Shown here: in pieces, positions 8,076-16,522 of the stretch
How the letters are laid out: each line of letters begins with the position of its first letter
How positions within the stretch are numbered: the stretch's first letter is position 1
NCBI RefSeq assembly: GCF_900101345.1
Contig: NZ_FMUX01000016.1
Coordinates: 91,902-155,901 of the forward strand
Length of the DNA stretch: 64,000 nt
Direction: 5' to 3'
DNA from: Desulfoluna spongiiphila
Lineage (GTDB): Bacteria; Desulfobacterota; Desulfobacteria; Desulfobacterales; Desulfolunaceae
Position numbers and translations under genes: made by a program
Notes under the pieces: model-generated
The model's input: only the letters and a program-made list of their open reading frames with translations
What the model was told of the DNA's origin: nothing
Database searches by the model: none

Positions 8076-9218
8076 ATGACGGCACCCCAAAAAAAACACC
8101 TCGTACGTAAAAGTTTTTTCGGTTGCAACTCCGCCCATGGATTTCACTGCTTCTTTGATTTTTTCCATGACCTTACCGACGCCAGGATCTCCATCATCAA
8201 GGGGGGCCCGGGCACAGGCAAGTCCACCTTCCTGACGCAGATCGCCGACGAGATGCTCAACCAGGGCTTTTCCGTAGAACTTCAGCACTGCTCCCTGGAC
8301 GCGAAATCTTTAGACGCCATCATCGTCCCGGAAATCAAGGCGGTGGTGACGGCCGCCACCGGTCACCACGTCTTCGATCCCCGGCACCCCGGGGCCGTGG
8401 ACGAAATCATCAACCTGGGTCGTTACTGGGACGAAGCGGGCATTCGGCGCCACAGCGCGGAAATCCAGGCCATCACCGCCGAATCCGACCGGCACTTCGG
8501 CAGGGCATACCGCTTCCTGGCCGCGGCCCACCTCATCCGAAAAAACAAGGCGGACCTGTCCACGGAGCATCAGGATTTTTCCAAGGTTAACGCCCTGTAT
8601 GAAGCCCTCTGCGCGGACCTCTTCACAGGCCACCCCCTGGCCGACACCATCGGCCCGGAGAGACACCTCTTCATGAACTCCATCACCCCCCAGGGTAAGG
8701 CCAGTTTCATGGGCACGGTGGTTGACGCCGCCACCCGGCTCTTTGTGATCCACGGAGCTCCGGGGACCGGAAAATCCACGCTGCTGACGCGAATTGCGGC
8801 CAAGGCAAAGACCCGGGGACTCAAGGTGGAATATTGCCATCACCCCCTGGACCACCACCGGCTCAGCCATGTCATCATCCCGGCCATTGATGTGGTGATC
8901 TCAACCGACGCCCTCACGGGCCACCCCAGGGAACAGGAGCACGACCTGAACGCCTTTCTGACATCGGGAATCGCAACAAAACAAATGGAAATGAAAGGAG
9001 ATGACACCCGCTACACGTCCATGATCGACGCCGCCATGGAGACCCTCATCCACGCAAAAGAGACCCACGGCAAACTGGAGCAATACTACATCCCCCATAT
9101 GAACTTTGAAAAGGTGGACCAATGCATGGCCGACACCACAGAACAGGTGCTCCGGCATGCCGAAAGGCACCATGCATTCACCAGGCGGTCCTCCAAGGTA
9201 AAGGAGTTATGTTTGTGA
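8076..9218 (+). CDS. Two-domain P-loop NTPase (PRK06851-like)
   Basis: About 380 aa with two tandem NTPase domains. Each begins with a clear Walker A motif, IIKGGPGTGKST near residue 32 and VIHGAPGTGKST near residue 225. Similar flanking text in the two halves (LDAIIVPEIKAV versus LSHVIIPAIDVV) shows internal duplication. This matches the uncharacterised PRK06851 ATPase family. I chose the ATG at 8076 behind AAGGA; upstream in-frame ATGs would add a basic, unlikely-looking tail. The last codons overlap the start of the TonB receptor (GTGA). An energy-dependent assembly or activation role for the redox proteins is possible; no function is established. Confidence 0.75.
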   Translation: MTAPQKKHLVRKSFFGCNSAHGFHCFFDFFHDLTDARISIIKGGPGTGKSTFLTQIADEMLNQGFSVELQHCSLDAKSLDAIIVPEIKAVVTAATGHHVFDPRHPGAVDEIINLGRYWDEAGIRRHSAEIQAITAESDRHFGRAYRFLAAAHLIRKNKADLSTEHQDFSKVNALYEALCADLFTGHPLADTIGPERHLFMNSITPQGKASFMGTVVDAATRLFVIHGAPGTGKSTLLTRIAAKAKTRGLKVEYCHHPLDHHRLSHVIIPAIDVVISTDALTGHPREQEHDLNAFLTSGIATKQMEMKGDDTRYTSMIDAAMETLIHAKETHGKLEQYYIPHMNFEKVDQCMADTTEQVLRHAERHHAFTRRSSKVKELCL

Positions 9219-11296
9219 AGATAACATCGTATTCAGCCCCTCTGAAACGGGGCGCCCTTGCAGCATGCATGGTTGTTCTGTTGGCAACGCCCTTTGTCTC
9301 TGCATCCGAAGAGTCCCAGCGCACTCTGGACGACATGGTCATCACCGCGAGCAAACGGGAATCCTCCCTGGATGACTTTGCGGGGAGCATCTCGGTCAAA
9401 GACGGTCAGTTCATCACGGATCATGAGATCAAGGACCTCTCCGAGCTGACCCTGTTTATTCCCAACGTCTACTTTAAAAAGACGACCTCCGGAGACGCCT
9501 TTGTCTCCCGGGGTATCTCCACCATCGACACCTCGCTGTTCAGCCCCATGGGCCTTTACATCAACGACGTCTCCTACCCCTTGAGCTTTATGCAGAATCA
9601 GCTGCTCACCGACGTAAAACGGGTGGAAGTTCTTCGAGGGCCCCAGGGCACTCTCTACGGACGAAACAGTGAATCCGGGGTCATCAACGTGGTCCTGGAG
9701 GAGCCCGGAGACAAACTGAAGGCAACGGCAGGCTTGTCCGCCGGCAACTACAACACCTGGTGCGGGGAAGCCTCGGTGAGCGGCCCTGTGGTAAAAGACA
9801 CCCTCTACCTGGGGCTGTCCGTGACAGGACGTAAAACAGACGGTTTCATAGAAAATGAGGTCACGGGCAAAGACGACGTGGCCGACGAAGAGACCACCGC
9901 AGCCCGGGGAACCCTCCGCTGGACCCCCGGAGAACGTTTCGAGCTTGTGGCAACCCTGGACGGCCTGGATCAGGACAAGGGCATCAGTACCTTGCGCCTG
10001 GAAGACGGCCCCCAGGCCTCGGACAGACACAAGGTCCGTTCCAGTGAAGAAGACCGCGCCGAAGAAGAGGAGGTGGGCGGAGTCATCAAGATGAACTGGC
10101 GAGCCGACAACGCCAAATTTACATCCATCACCAGCAACCGCCAGTTTACAAGGGAGTTTACCCACGATTTTGACCGAACCCCGGCTAAACTGGGAACGAC
10201 CGACTTAGATATCGACCAGGATAACTGGAGCCAGGAATTCCGGATCGCTTCCGAAGGGGAAGCTCCGCTTTCCTGGCTGGTGGGCCTCTTCGGGTTCACC
10301 GAGGACCTGGACACCACCATGGCATTGAACCATGTCAACCCCGCCATGGCCAAAGACCGAGTGACGGACTCGGAAAACGACGGCTACGCCATCTTCGGCC
10401 AGGCAACCTACCGGCTTACGGACAAGCTGAAACTTACCGGCGGTCTGCGAGGGGAGCACGCCACGGCCGAAGGTACACAGACCTTCACCAGCATCATGGG
10501 GCCCGTGACCTTCGACGAAAAACTCTCCGAAACGGAATGGCTCCCCATGGCCTCGGCCTCATACGAAATTGCCGACAACCTGACGGCCTACGCCACCTGT
10601 GCCCGGGGCTGGCTCGCCGGGGGCTTCAACTACTTTTCGGCAAACTCCGAAGAGACCTTCGGCTATGACCCCGAATACACCGTGAACTACGAAACAGGCC
10701 TTAAGGCCACCTTCTTTGACCGACGCCTCAAGGCCGACTTTTCCCTGTTTTACATCGACATCGACGACAAGCAGGTCAGGGAAGAGGTGCCTGGGGGAGG
10801 GCAAGGCATCTGGAAATTCTCCAACGCCGGCAAGGCCCACAGCCAGGGGGTTGAATTGGACCTCACCGCCCTGCCCCTGGGCAACCTGGAAGTTTTTGCA
10901 GGTGTGGGACTCTCCGACACGGAGATCGACACCTGGCAGGGTACCACCGGGGGCATGCCCTTCGATTACTCGGGCAACTCCCTGCCCTGGGCCCCTGAGT
11001 TCACCTGGAACGCCGGGGCGGCCTACTACATGACCAACGGCCTCTACGGAATCGCCGATGTCACCGGTGCAGGAAAACAGTACTTTGATGCGGCCAACAC
11101 CCTGAAAGACGACGGCTATGCCCTGGTGAATCTTAAAATGGGCTACGCCTTGGGACGTTTTGACATCTCCGTCTACTGCAAAAATATCTTCGACGAAGAG
11201 TACGCCACCAAAAAAGTCAAAAACATGCAGGGATTCACCATGGTGGAAGACGGCGAGCCCCTCACCTTTGGTCTGACACTCAACTGGAGGCTTTAA
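9215..11296 (+). CDS. TonB-dependent outer-membrane receptor
   Basis: About 693 aa. A signal peptide (MKITSYSAPLKRGALAACMV...) is followed by a TonB box-like stretch (DDMVITASKR) and a plug domain containing VLRGPQGTLYGRNSESGVIN. A long 22-strand-type barrel ends in an aromatic-rich C-terminus (FGLTLNWRL), as barrel proteins do. It resembles the FecA/CirA-like and Sphingomonad-type receptors with the GPQGTLYGRN plug motif. A GTG at 9215, overlapping the previous stop and 8 nt after AAGGAG, is preferred over the ATG at 9209. It imports a scarce ligand into the periplasm using the proton-motive force. The ABC importer downstream would continue transport. The ligand is unknown. Confidence 0.9.
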   Translation: MKITSYSAPLKRGALAACMVVLLATPFVSASEESQRTLDDMVITASKRESSLDDFAGSISVKDGQFITDHEIKDLSELTLFIPNVYFKKTTSGDAFVSRGISTIDTSLFSPMGLYINDVSYPLSFMQNQLLTDVKRVEVLRGPQGTLYGRNSESGVINVVLEEPGDKLKATAGLSAGNYNTWCGEASVSGPVVKDTLYLGLSVTGRKTDGFIENEVTGKDDVADEETTAARGTLRWTPGERFELVATLDGLDQDKGISTLRLEDGPQASDRHKVRSSEEDRAEEEEVGGVIKMNWRADNAKFTSITSNRQFTREFTHDFDRTPAKLGTTDLDIDQDNWSQEFRIASEGEAPLSWLVGLFGFTEDLDTTMALNHVNPAMAKDRVTDSENDGYAIFGQATYRLTDKLKLTGGLRGEHATAEGTQTFTSIMGPVTFDEKLSETEWLPMASASYEIADNLTAYATCARGWLAGGFNYFSANSEETFGYDPEYTVNYETGLKATFFDRRLKADFSLFYIDIDDKQVREEVPGGGQGIWKFSNAGKAHSQGVELDLTALPLGNLEVFAGVGLSDTEIDTWQGTTGGMPFDYSGNSLPWAPEFTWNAGAAYYMTNGLYGIADVTGAGKQYFDAANTLKDDGYALVNLKMGYALGRFDISVYCKNIFDEEYATKKVKNMQGFTMVEDGEPLTFGLTLNWRL

Positions 11297-11297
11297 T

Positions 11298-12335
11298 ATG
11301 ACCCCCTTATTCGATACCAACGGTAAAAATCCCATGGCCCCCGTCTTCGAAGCCCTCCAGGGCCCAGTCCGCATGGCCGTCCTCAAAGCGGCCGTGGAGA
11401 TGGGCATGGCAGACATCCTGGCAAGGGTCTCGACCCCCGAAGACATTGCAGCAGCCCTGCCCGGTGAAACGGACCTTGCAAACCTCACCCATTTTCTGGA
11501 CAGCATGGCGGGCATCGGCCTGGCCGTGAAGCACGAAGGCAGCTACCTCAACTCGCCCTTTGCCGAGACCTCCCTGCGCACGGAGAGACCCGTCTATTTA
11601 GGGGACATGGTCCTCAACCTGTCCCGCATGCAGCACCGGAACATCCACAAGATCGAGGCACTGGTCCAAGGCGGACCTCCCCCTGTAAAAAAAGAGGACC
11701 GCCTCGCAGACGAGAGCAAGTGGCAGGCATCGGTCAAGCACTTGGCCCCGTATCAGCGGGCCGGCATCGCCGCCCTTGCAGCCGACACCATCGATGCCCT
11801 GCCCGAATGCAAATCCGCATCAAAAATCATGGACATCGGATGCGGCCCCGGCCTCATGTGCATGGAGGTCCTCAAACGCCACCCGGCCATGGAAGGGGTT
11901 CTCTTTGACCTGCCGGCCATCATCGGCCTGGCGGAAAAAGAGGTGGAAAAAGAGGGAATGGCATCACGGGTCTCCTACATCAAAGGAGACTACAACACCA
12001 CAGAGTTCGGGGACGGATACGACATCATCTGGGCCAGTCACAACCTCTACTACGTCAAAGAGGCCCCGGCCTTCTTCTCTCGCCTCCACACGGCCTTAAA
12101 CGACGACGGGGTCTTTGTCAGCCTCCACGAGGGAACCACCGGCGAAGGGACGGCCCCTGAGCATGTGGTGCTCTCCAGACTCTCTCTGGCCCTTGAAGGC
12201 CAGAACTATGTATTTAAAAAAGGGGAGATCGCCGAGCACCTGCGGAGCGCCGGGTTTGAATCGGTGGAGACCTCTCCCCTGACCCTTCCCGTGGGCGAGG
12301 TGGAGCTGACCATTGCCCGGAAACAGAGAGGATAA
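11298..12335 (+). CDS. SAM-dependent O-methyltransferase (family 2, acetylserotonin-OMT-like)
   Basis: A 345-aa cytoplasmic enzyme. The N-terminal part is a winged-helix dimerisation domain (PVFEALQGPVRMAVLKAAVE), as in plant- and antibiotic-type O-methyltransferases. The C-terminal Rossmann domain has the SAM motif IMDIGCGPGLMCMEV near residue 175 and the motif IWASHNLYYVKE near residue 238. It starts 2 nt after the receptor stop with GGAGG in place. The acceptor is unknown, but the family methylates hydroxyls (sometimes N or C) of small aromatic or polyketide molecules. A methyltransferase inside a receptor/importer operon suggests that the imported or exported ligand is modified by methylation. 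Confidence 0.83.
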   Translation: MTPLFDTNGKNPMAPVFEALQGPVRMAVLKAAVEMGMADILARVSTPEDIAAALPGETDLANLTHFLDSMAGIGLAVKHEGSYLNSPFAETSLRTERPVYLGDMVLNLSRMQHRNIHKIEALVQGGPPPVKKEDRLADESKWQASVKHLAPYQRAGIAALAADTIDALPECKSASKIMDIGCGPGLMCMEVLKRHPAMEGVLFDLPAIIGLAEKEVEKEGMASRVSYIKGDYNTTEFGDGYDIIWASHNLYYVKEAPAFFSRLHTALNDDGVFVSLHEGTTGEGTAPEHVVLSRLSLALEGQNYVFKKGEIAEHLRSAGFESVETSPLTLPVGEVELTIARKQRG

Positions 12336-12338
12336 ACC

Positions 12339-13358
12339 ATGACGCACGCTGTACGCACCCCGGGGCGACCCGGGGTGTTTTCATCACGTTTTCTGTTCCT
12401 TATGCTGGCCGCCCTGTGTGTGGCGGCCGCATGGCCGGGACGCACCTGTGCCGCCAATCGCCCGGTGATAAAAATCTCCGGACCCCCGGTGGCCGAAAGC
12501 CTCCCCTTTGCCATGATGTCCGGCATGACCTTTGACGACCCGGCCATGACGGTTCAATTTACCCCCTGGCACTCACCCGACCAGATCCGGGCCATGATCG
12601 CCGGGGGCCAGGTGGACGGAGCCATCGTCACCACGGCATCGGCCTCCCTTTTTTACCACAAGGGGGTCCACACCAAACTGGCCGCCCTCTTTGAAACGCC
12701 CCTTTGGATCATCTCCACGGCGGAATCCGCAGGCACCTGCCTGGAGGACCTCGGGGGGACGATCCTCTTTCCCTTCGGCCACAAGGAGATGCCCGAGCTT
12801 CTCTTTAACGCGCTTCTGGGCCCTGAGCCCCCGAAGATCACCCGCCACCACACCGGCGGCGCTCTGGAGGCGGTGAACCTTTTGATCCTTGGAAAGGGGC
12901 ATCACGCACTCCTGGCCGAACCGGCGGCCACCCTGGCGGTCATGCGATCCAAAGAGATGGCGGACAAAGGGGCGCCGCTCCTTACTAAGAACCTGGACTT
13001 AAGAACGCTCTGGAAAAAGAAGTTTGACGGAAAGCCCCTGTATGTCAGCGGCTTTGCCCTGTTTGGAGACGCCTTGGACAACCCCGCCATGGTCCGCCGC
13101 ATCCTGGAGGAGTACGACAGGGGCGTCGAGCGTATCGCGGCCCACCCGGAACAGGCAATGGCCATGGCGGACAACAGCTTTCCGGCCCTGGCCGCCCAGT
13201 CAAAAAACGGAACCCTTCCCGGGGTGGACATCCACGTGACCAGCGACCCGCAGGCCTTTTCCGACACCCTATTTTTCCTTGATCAACTCTCCAGGCAGGC
13301 GCCCAGAGCCACCGGAGGCGGCCTGCCTGAAAACGACTTCTTTCTGGTGACGCAATGA
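12339..13358 (+). CDS. NMT1/THI5-like ABC-transporter substrate-binding protein
   Basis: A 339-aa exported protein. An N-terminal hydrophobic segment (residues about 16-35, ending at ACAANRP or a similar site) is a signal peptide. The mature part has the two-lobed periplasmic-binding fold of the NitT/TauT family (IKISGPPVAESLPFAMMSG, then QVDGAIVTTASASLFY). Proteins of this class bind nitrate, taurine, sulfonates, thiamine precursors or other small ligands. The ligand here cannot be told from sequence. Its stop overlaps the permease start (ATGA), so binding protein, permease and ATPase form one importer that would take ligand delivered by the TonB receptor. Confidence 0.85.
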   Translation: MTHAVRTPGRPGVFSSRFLFLMLAALCVAAAWPGRTCAANRPVIKISGPPVAESLPFAMMSGMTFDDPAMTVQFTPWHSPDQIRAMIAGGQVDGAIVTTASASLFYHKGVHTKLAALFETPLWIISTAESAGTCLEDLGGTILFPFGHKEMPELLFNALLGPEPPKITRHHTGGALEAVNLLILGKGHHALLAEPAATLAVMRSKEMADKGAPLLTKNLDLRTLWKKKFDGKPLYVSGFALFGDALDNPAMVRRILEEYDRGVERIAAHPEQAMAMADNSFPALAAQSKNGTLPGVDIHVTSDPQAFSDTLFFLDQLSRQAPRATGGGLPENDFFLVTQ

Positions 13359-14122
13359 TGGGGACCATCCACGGGAACACCGCCCGCCTGGTTCTACGCC
13401 TCTCCGGCATCCTCCTGCTCATCCTGGCCTGGGACCTTGTGGCGCGCCACTACTCCGGCCTGGTGGTGGCCTCGCCCCTGGACACCCTTGCTGCCGCGGC
13501 CAAGCTGTTGAGCGACCCGTCCTTTATCGTCCGGCACTTTGCCGTGAGCCTCAAACGGGTGGCCCTGGCCCTGGTGTTCGGGCTCCTCGTCGGAGGGAGC
13601 CTGGGCCTTCTGGCAGGATTCTTCGATCCCTTCAGGCTCATGATCGAACCCCTCAGGTGGATGCTCATGACCATTCCCGGGGTGGTCATCGTGGTGGTCT
13701 TCATGCTCTGGTTCGGCATGGGGAACCTGATGGTGATCAGCATCACGGCCTGCACCATCGCGCCGGTGGTCTATGTCAATGTCTCCCAGGCCATGAGCTC
13801 GGTGGACAGGTCCCTCCTGGAGATGGCCGAAATCTACCGGTTTCCCCTTGCCATGAAACTTCGGCGCATCTATGCCATGACCGTTGCCGGCCCTTTTTTT
13901 TCGGCTGCGGTCATTGCCGTGGGAAACGGAATCCGGGTGGTGGTCCTGGCCGAGGTCCTCGGCGCCAACAACGGCATCGGTCACTGCCTGGCCATCTCCC
14001 GGACCAACCTTGACACACCGGAGCTATACGCCCTGGCCCTGATCAGCATGTCCATCGTCGGGGGAATCGAATTTTTCCTGTTGAAACCGTTAAAAGAGAA
14101 ATACCTGTGGAGGGAATCATGA
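13355..14122 (+). CDS. ABC-transporter permease (NitT/TauT type, SsuC/TauC-like)
   Basis: A 255-aa inner-membrane protein with about six helices. The cytoplasmic EAA-like loop reads LLEMAEIYRFPLAMKLRRIYAMTVAGP near residue 150, the site that docks the ATPase. Length and topology match the BPD_transp_1 permeases that work as homodimers with NMT1-like binding proteins. It overlaps its neighbours by 4 nt on the 5' side and by ATGA on the 3' side, so the three transporter genes are translationally coupled. Confidence 0.9.
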   Translation: MMGTIHGNTARLVLRLSGILLLILAWDLVARHYSGLVVASPLDTLAAAAKLLSDPSFIVRHFAVSLKRVALALVFGLLVGGSLGLLAGFFDPFRLMIEPLRWMLMTIPGVVIVVVFMLWFGMGNLMVISITACTIAPVVYVNVSQAMSSVDRSLLEMAEIYRFPLAMKLRRIYAMTVAGPFFSAAVIAVGNGIRVVVLAEVLGANNGIGHCLAISRTNLDTPELYALALISMSIVGGIEFFLLKPLKEKYLWRES

Positions 14123-14754
14123 AGCCGGCTGTTGAGCTCATCGATGTGAACATGGTATTCAAAAAGCAGGAGGTGTTGCGAAACCTCAACCTGACCATAC
14201 CGGAGGGTCAGCGCATGGCCGTGACAGGGCCCAGCGGTGCGGGAAAATCAACCATTCTGAAAATCATCGCAGGCCTTGTCACCCCCAGCTCCGGCAGGGT
14301 GATCCGCCACACCTGCAAAACCGGGTATGTCTTCCAGGAGCCCCGCCTGCTGCCCTGGAACACCGCCCTGGAAAATGTAATTCTCCCCCTCATCGCCAGG
14401 GGAGAAAAAAAGAAGGCGGCCCGAAAGGCCGGAATGAACTGCCTTGCCGATATGGGCCTTTCAGGCTTTGAGCACAACTACCCAAGCCAGCTCTCAGGGG
14501 GCATGAAACAACGGGTCTCCATTGCCCGTGCCCTGGCCATCGAACCGGACCTCCTCCTCCTGGACGAGCCCTTCACCGGCCTGGACCCGGACCTGCGGGA
14601 CGCCATCTGCGAACATCTGGAAGATGCCCTTTCTAAAAAGGCGACCACCGTCATCCACGTCACCCATGACGTGGGCAACATGATCCACACCGCCGATACC
14701 CTCTACACCCTGGCCGCACCGGATACGCTGAGGCAACTGCCCCTTGCGGGTTAG
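14119..14754 (+). CDS. ABC-transporter ATP-binding protein (NitT/TauT type)
   Basis: About 211 aa with all ABC motifs: Walker A GPSGAGKST near residue 37, a Q-loop in YVFQEPRLLPWN, the signature LSGGMKQRVSIARAL near residue 125, Walker B LLLLDEPFTGLD, and the H-loop in VTHD. The ATG at 14119 overlaps the permease stop and sits 5 nt after GGAGGG. The protein is slightly shorter at the C-terminus than typical SsuB/TauB proteins (about 240-260 aa), but no motif is missing. It powers the importer encoded just upstream and is the last gene of the operon. A dispersed palindromic repeat follows and may act as the 3' end of the transcript. Confidence 0.92.
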   Translation: MKPAVELIDVNMVFKKQEVLRNLNLTIPEGQRMAVTGPSGAGKSTILKIIAGLVTPSSGRVIRHTCKTGYVFQEPRLLPWNTALENVILPLIARGEKKKAARKAGMNCLADMGLSGFEHNYPSQLSGGMKQRVSIARALAIEPDLLLLDEPFTGLDPDLRDAICEHLEDALSKKATTVIHVTHDVGNMIHTADTLYTLAAPDTLRQLPLAG

Positions 14755-14795
14755 AGGGAAAAGCAGCCTTCTATGGTTAAAGTGCATGGAAGAAG

Positions 14796-14981
14796 GCCTC
14801 CGGCGGCGAGGTGTGCCACCTTGAAAGCAGGTTGCGAATGCGCTTTCCCCCTCGTTCCTCAGGGAAAATCACATTCGCTTTTGATTTTGATTGGCCTGAA
14901 TTTGCTTTTTAAAGCCTGTTTATTAAACCCGTCGTTCTAAAATCAGACAAAAGTTTAGCCCCCGGCAGGGCCGCCGGAGGC
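14796..14981 (+). repeat. Dispersed palindromic element, copy 1 (full length)
   Basis: A 186-bp copy running from GCCTCCGGCGGC to GCCGCCGGAGGC. The ends are 12-bp perfect inverted repeats. Inside are hairpins of the kind GAGGTGTGCCACCTT and GCGAATGCGCTTTCC...GGGAAAATCACATTCGC. It lies 41 bp after the ABC ATPase stop and is preceded by the associated motif CTTCTATGGTTAAAG at 14769. Confidence 0.9.
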
Positions 14982-15029
14982 AGCTTTAACTTGGCTGCCT
15001 TCTATGGTTAAAGTGGGCAGGGAAAACCT

Positions 15030-15228
15030 GCCTCCGGCGGCCAGGGGATGATCCCCTGAACCCCAGGTTGCCAAAGCCCTCCCCCTTCGTTCCTCAGGGT
15101 GAGGGCTTCCGCGAAGGTTTCTGTTAAATTGAGCAAAACCTGTTTGTCAAACTTTTCAAAAGTTTGCCCCCCGGCAGGGCCGCCGGAGGCGTCTTTAACC
15201 TGGCTGCCTCCGGCGGCAAGGTGAGGTG
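15030..15228 (+). repeat. Dispersed palindromic element, copy 2 (diverged) plus an end fragment
   Basis: A diverged copy (15030-15190) in tandem with copy 1, still bounded by the 12-bp inverted ends. The central stem has changed to AGCCCTCCC...GGGTGAGGGCTT, which suggests compensatory change that keeps pairing. A further left-end fragment (GCCTCCGGCGGCAAGGTGAGG) follows at 15206-15228. Confidence 0.8.
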
Positions 15229-15346
15229 CTCTCTGTGCTCCATATGTGGGTGGCCAGACGCTTCAAAATCGCGAAAGTATCCGGCCAATCCCATGCCCTT
15301 CAATCTTCTGGAGCGACACATGACATTCGGACTCCAGAGGCCATCC

Positions 15347-15889
15347 CTACCCCTCCACCTCCTCCAGGGCCCGTTGCATCCAGCCTGCCATCTCCACGCC
15401 TTCAGGACGATAATAATGGGTCATGTAGGGCTTGATATCGATGATGGGACTGCCGTCCACGGCTTCCAGTCCCTGGACCTTTAAGACGTTGCCCTCGCGG
15501 GACAAAAGACGCACCGCCGTCACCAGGACCGGATTGGGCCGTGCCGGGCTGCACGTGGAAAAAACCCCTTTCAAAGGGAAGTCCTTTCGCCCCATGGGGT
15601 GGACCTGAAGAACCGAGCGACTCTCGTCCGGGATCAGGTGGGGCCAATAGAGAACGAGGACATGGGAAAACTCCTCGACGCCTTCCAGAATGCCGTCGAA
15701 GCGATCGTCGATGACAAGCTCCGACACGAGGTCGGCAATCTTCTTCACACGGGCCCTGACGTCTTCGTCGCCTTTTTTCAGTTCAATACCGTCTACTCCG
15801 GCTTTAAGCTCCGGATTGGACAAGCTGCTTCGGATAACCCCCACCGGTGTAAGGTACATATCCCGGGTTGCGCTGGTTTCAGTCGGCAT
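15347..15889 (-). CDS. trmO: tRNA (N6-threonylcarbamoyladenosine(37)-N6)-methyltransferase TrmO-like protein
   Basis: A 180-aa protein of the TrmO/UPF0066 (VirR/YaeB) family. It starts the fold with TPVGVIRSSLS, continues with GILEGVEEFSHVLVLYWPHL, and carries the family signature GVFSTCSPARPNPVLVTAVRLL and the downstream GSPIIDIKPYM. These enzymes use SAM to methylate t6A37 in tRNA-Thr. The E. coli enzyme is about 235 aa; the shorter form without the C-terminal extension is common in anaerobes and archaea. The ATG at 15889 has a GGAGG 9 nt upstream. It stands alone, between repeats and the pilin operon. Confidence 0.85.
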   Translation of the reverse strand: MPTETSATRDMYLTPVGVIRSSLSNPELKAGVDGIELKKGDEDVRARVKKIADLVSELVIDDRFDGILEGVEEFSHVLVLYWPHLIPDESRSVLQVHPMGRKDFPLKGVFSTCSPARPNPVLVTAVRLLSREGNVLKVQGLEAVDGSPIIDIKPYMTHYYRPEGVEMAGWMQRALEEVEG

Positions 15890-16020
15890 GGTCTCTTTCC
15901 TCCCACCCGTGTTCATAAAAATATCCGGATGTCGGCTTGGCTCATTTAACTTCCACAATACTTCACAAGTTATCTTCAAGTACCCATACCACCGCCGAAA
16001 AGAAAGATGCAACAGACAAA

Positions 16021-16072
16021 AAAAAGGGCCACCCTGCGACAGACCGTATGGCGGTCATGTCAGGTGGCCCAT
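16021..16072 (-). terminator. Rho-independent terminator of the minor-pilin operon
   Basis: Read on the minus strand, GGGCCACCT (16062-16070) pairs with AGGGTGGCCC (16026-16035) around an inner partly paired GACATGACCGCC segment, and a run of T residues follows. It lies about 85 bp after the stop of the last operon gene (16157). Confidence 0.8.
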
Positions 16073-16156
16073 AAAAGTAAAAAGGGAAAGGACAAACAGA
16101 AATCGTTGACGGCTGCTTATCCGTAATGAGCTATCACTTTGCTGCGCAGAACGCCA

Positions 16157-16510
16157 CTACGGGTCGCGCTTCCGGATGGTCACAGCCATGATGGTTCGAT
16201 CCTCAAGGATCACTCCCTTGGCGTACACACGGTCACGGGCCTTAATAAGGCAGGCATTTTTCAAAGGGTTCCCATTGGCATCCAGGCATGTCGTCTGGAC
16301 CCTGTTGCCATCATAAACCGCAGCTCCCACATAAAAGCGAGTCTCTCCCACGACCACCCAGGAACAGTCCCCGGCCACCTCCAGAACCCGGGCCTGCATC
16401 TCGATAAAATCAAAGACCTCGTACTCCTCCTCACTCCACATTTCTCCGGCCCAAGCAGTCGATCCTATCGCCCACACCATGAACACAACGGCCAGGATTA
16501 ATCGTTTCAT
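16157..16510 (-). CDS. Small exported protein of the minor-pilin operon, function unknown
   Basis: A 117-aa protein with a signal peptide (MKRLILAVVFMVWAIGSTAWA) and a mature part of about 95 residues. The composition (RVLEVAGDCSWVVVGETRFYVG, then DRVYAKGVILEDRTIMAVTI) suggests a small beta-barrel or OB-like fold. Two cysteines (near residues 49 and 79) plus one near 87 could form a disulfide. It starts 12 nt after the pilY1 stop and is followed by a strong terminator, so it is the last gene of the operon. I do not recognise a family. Position suggests a periplasmic factor for PilY1 or minor pilins. Confidence 0.75.
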   Translation of the reverse strand: MKRLILAVVFMVWAIGSTAWAGEMWSEEEYEVFDFIEMQARVLEVAGDCSWVVVGETRFYVGAAVYDGNRVQTTCLDANGNPLKNACLIKARDRVYAKGVILEDRTIMAVTIRKRDP

Positions 16511-16522
16511 CGGTTAGTCCTC

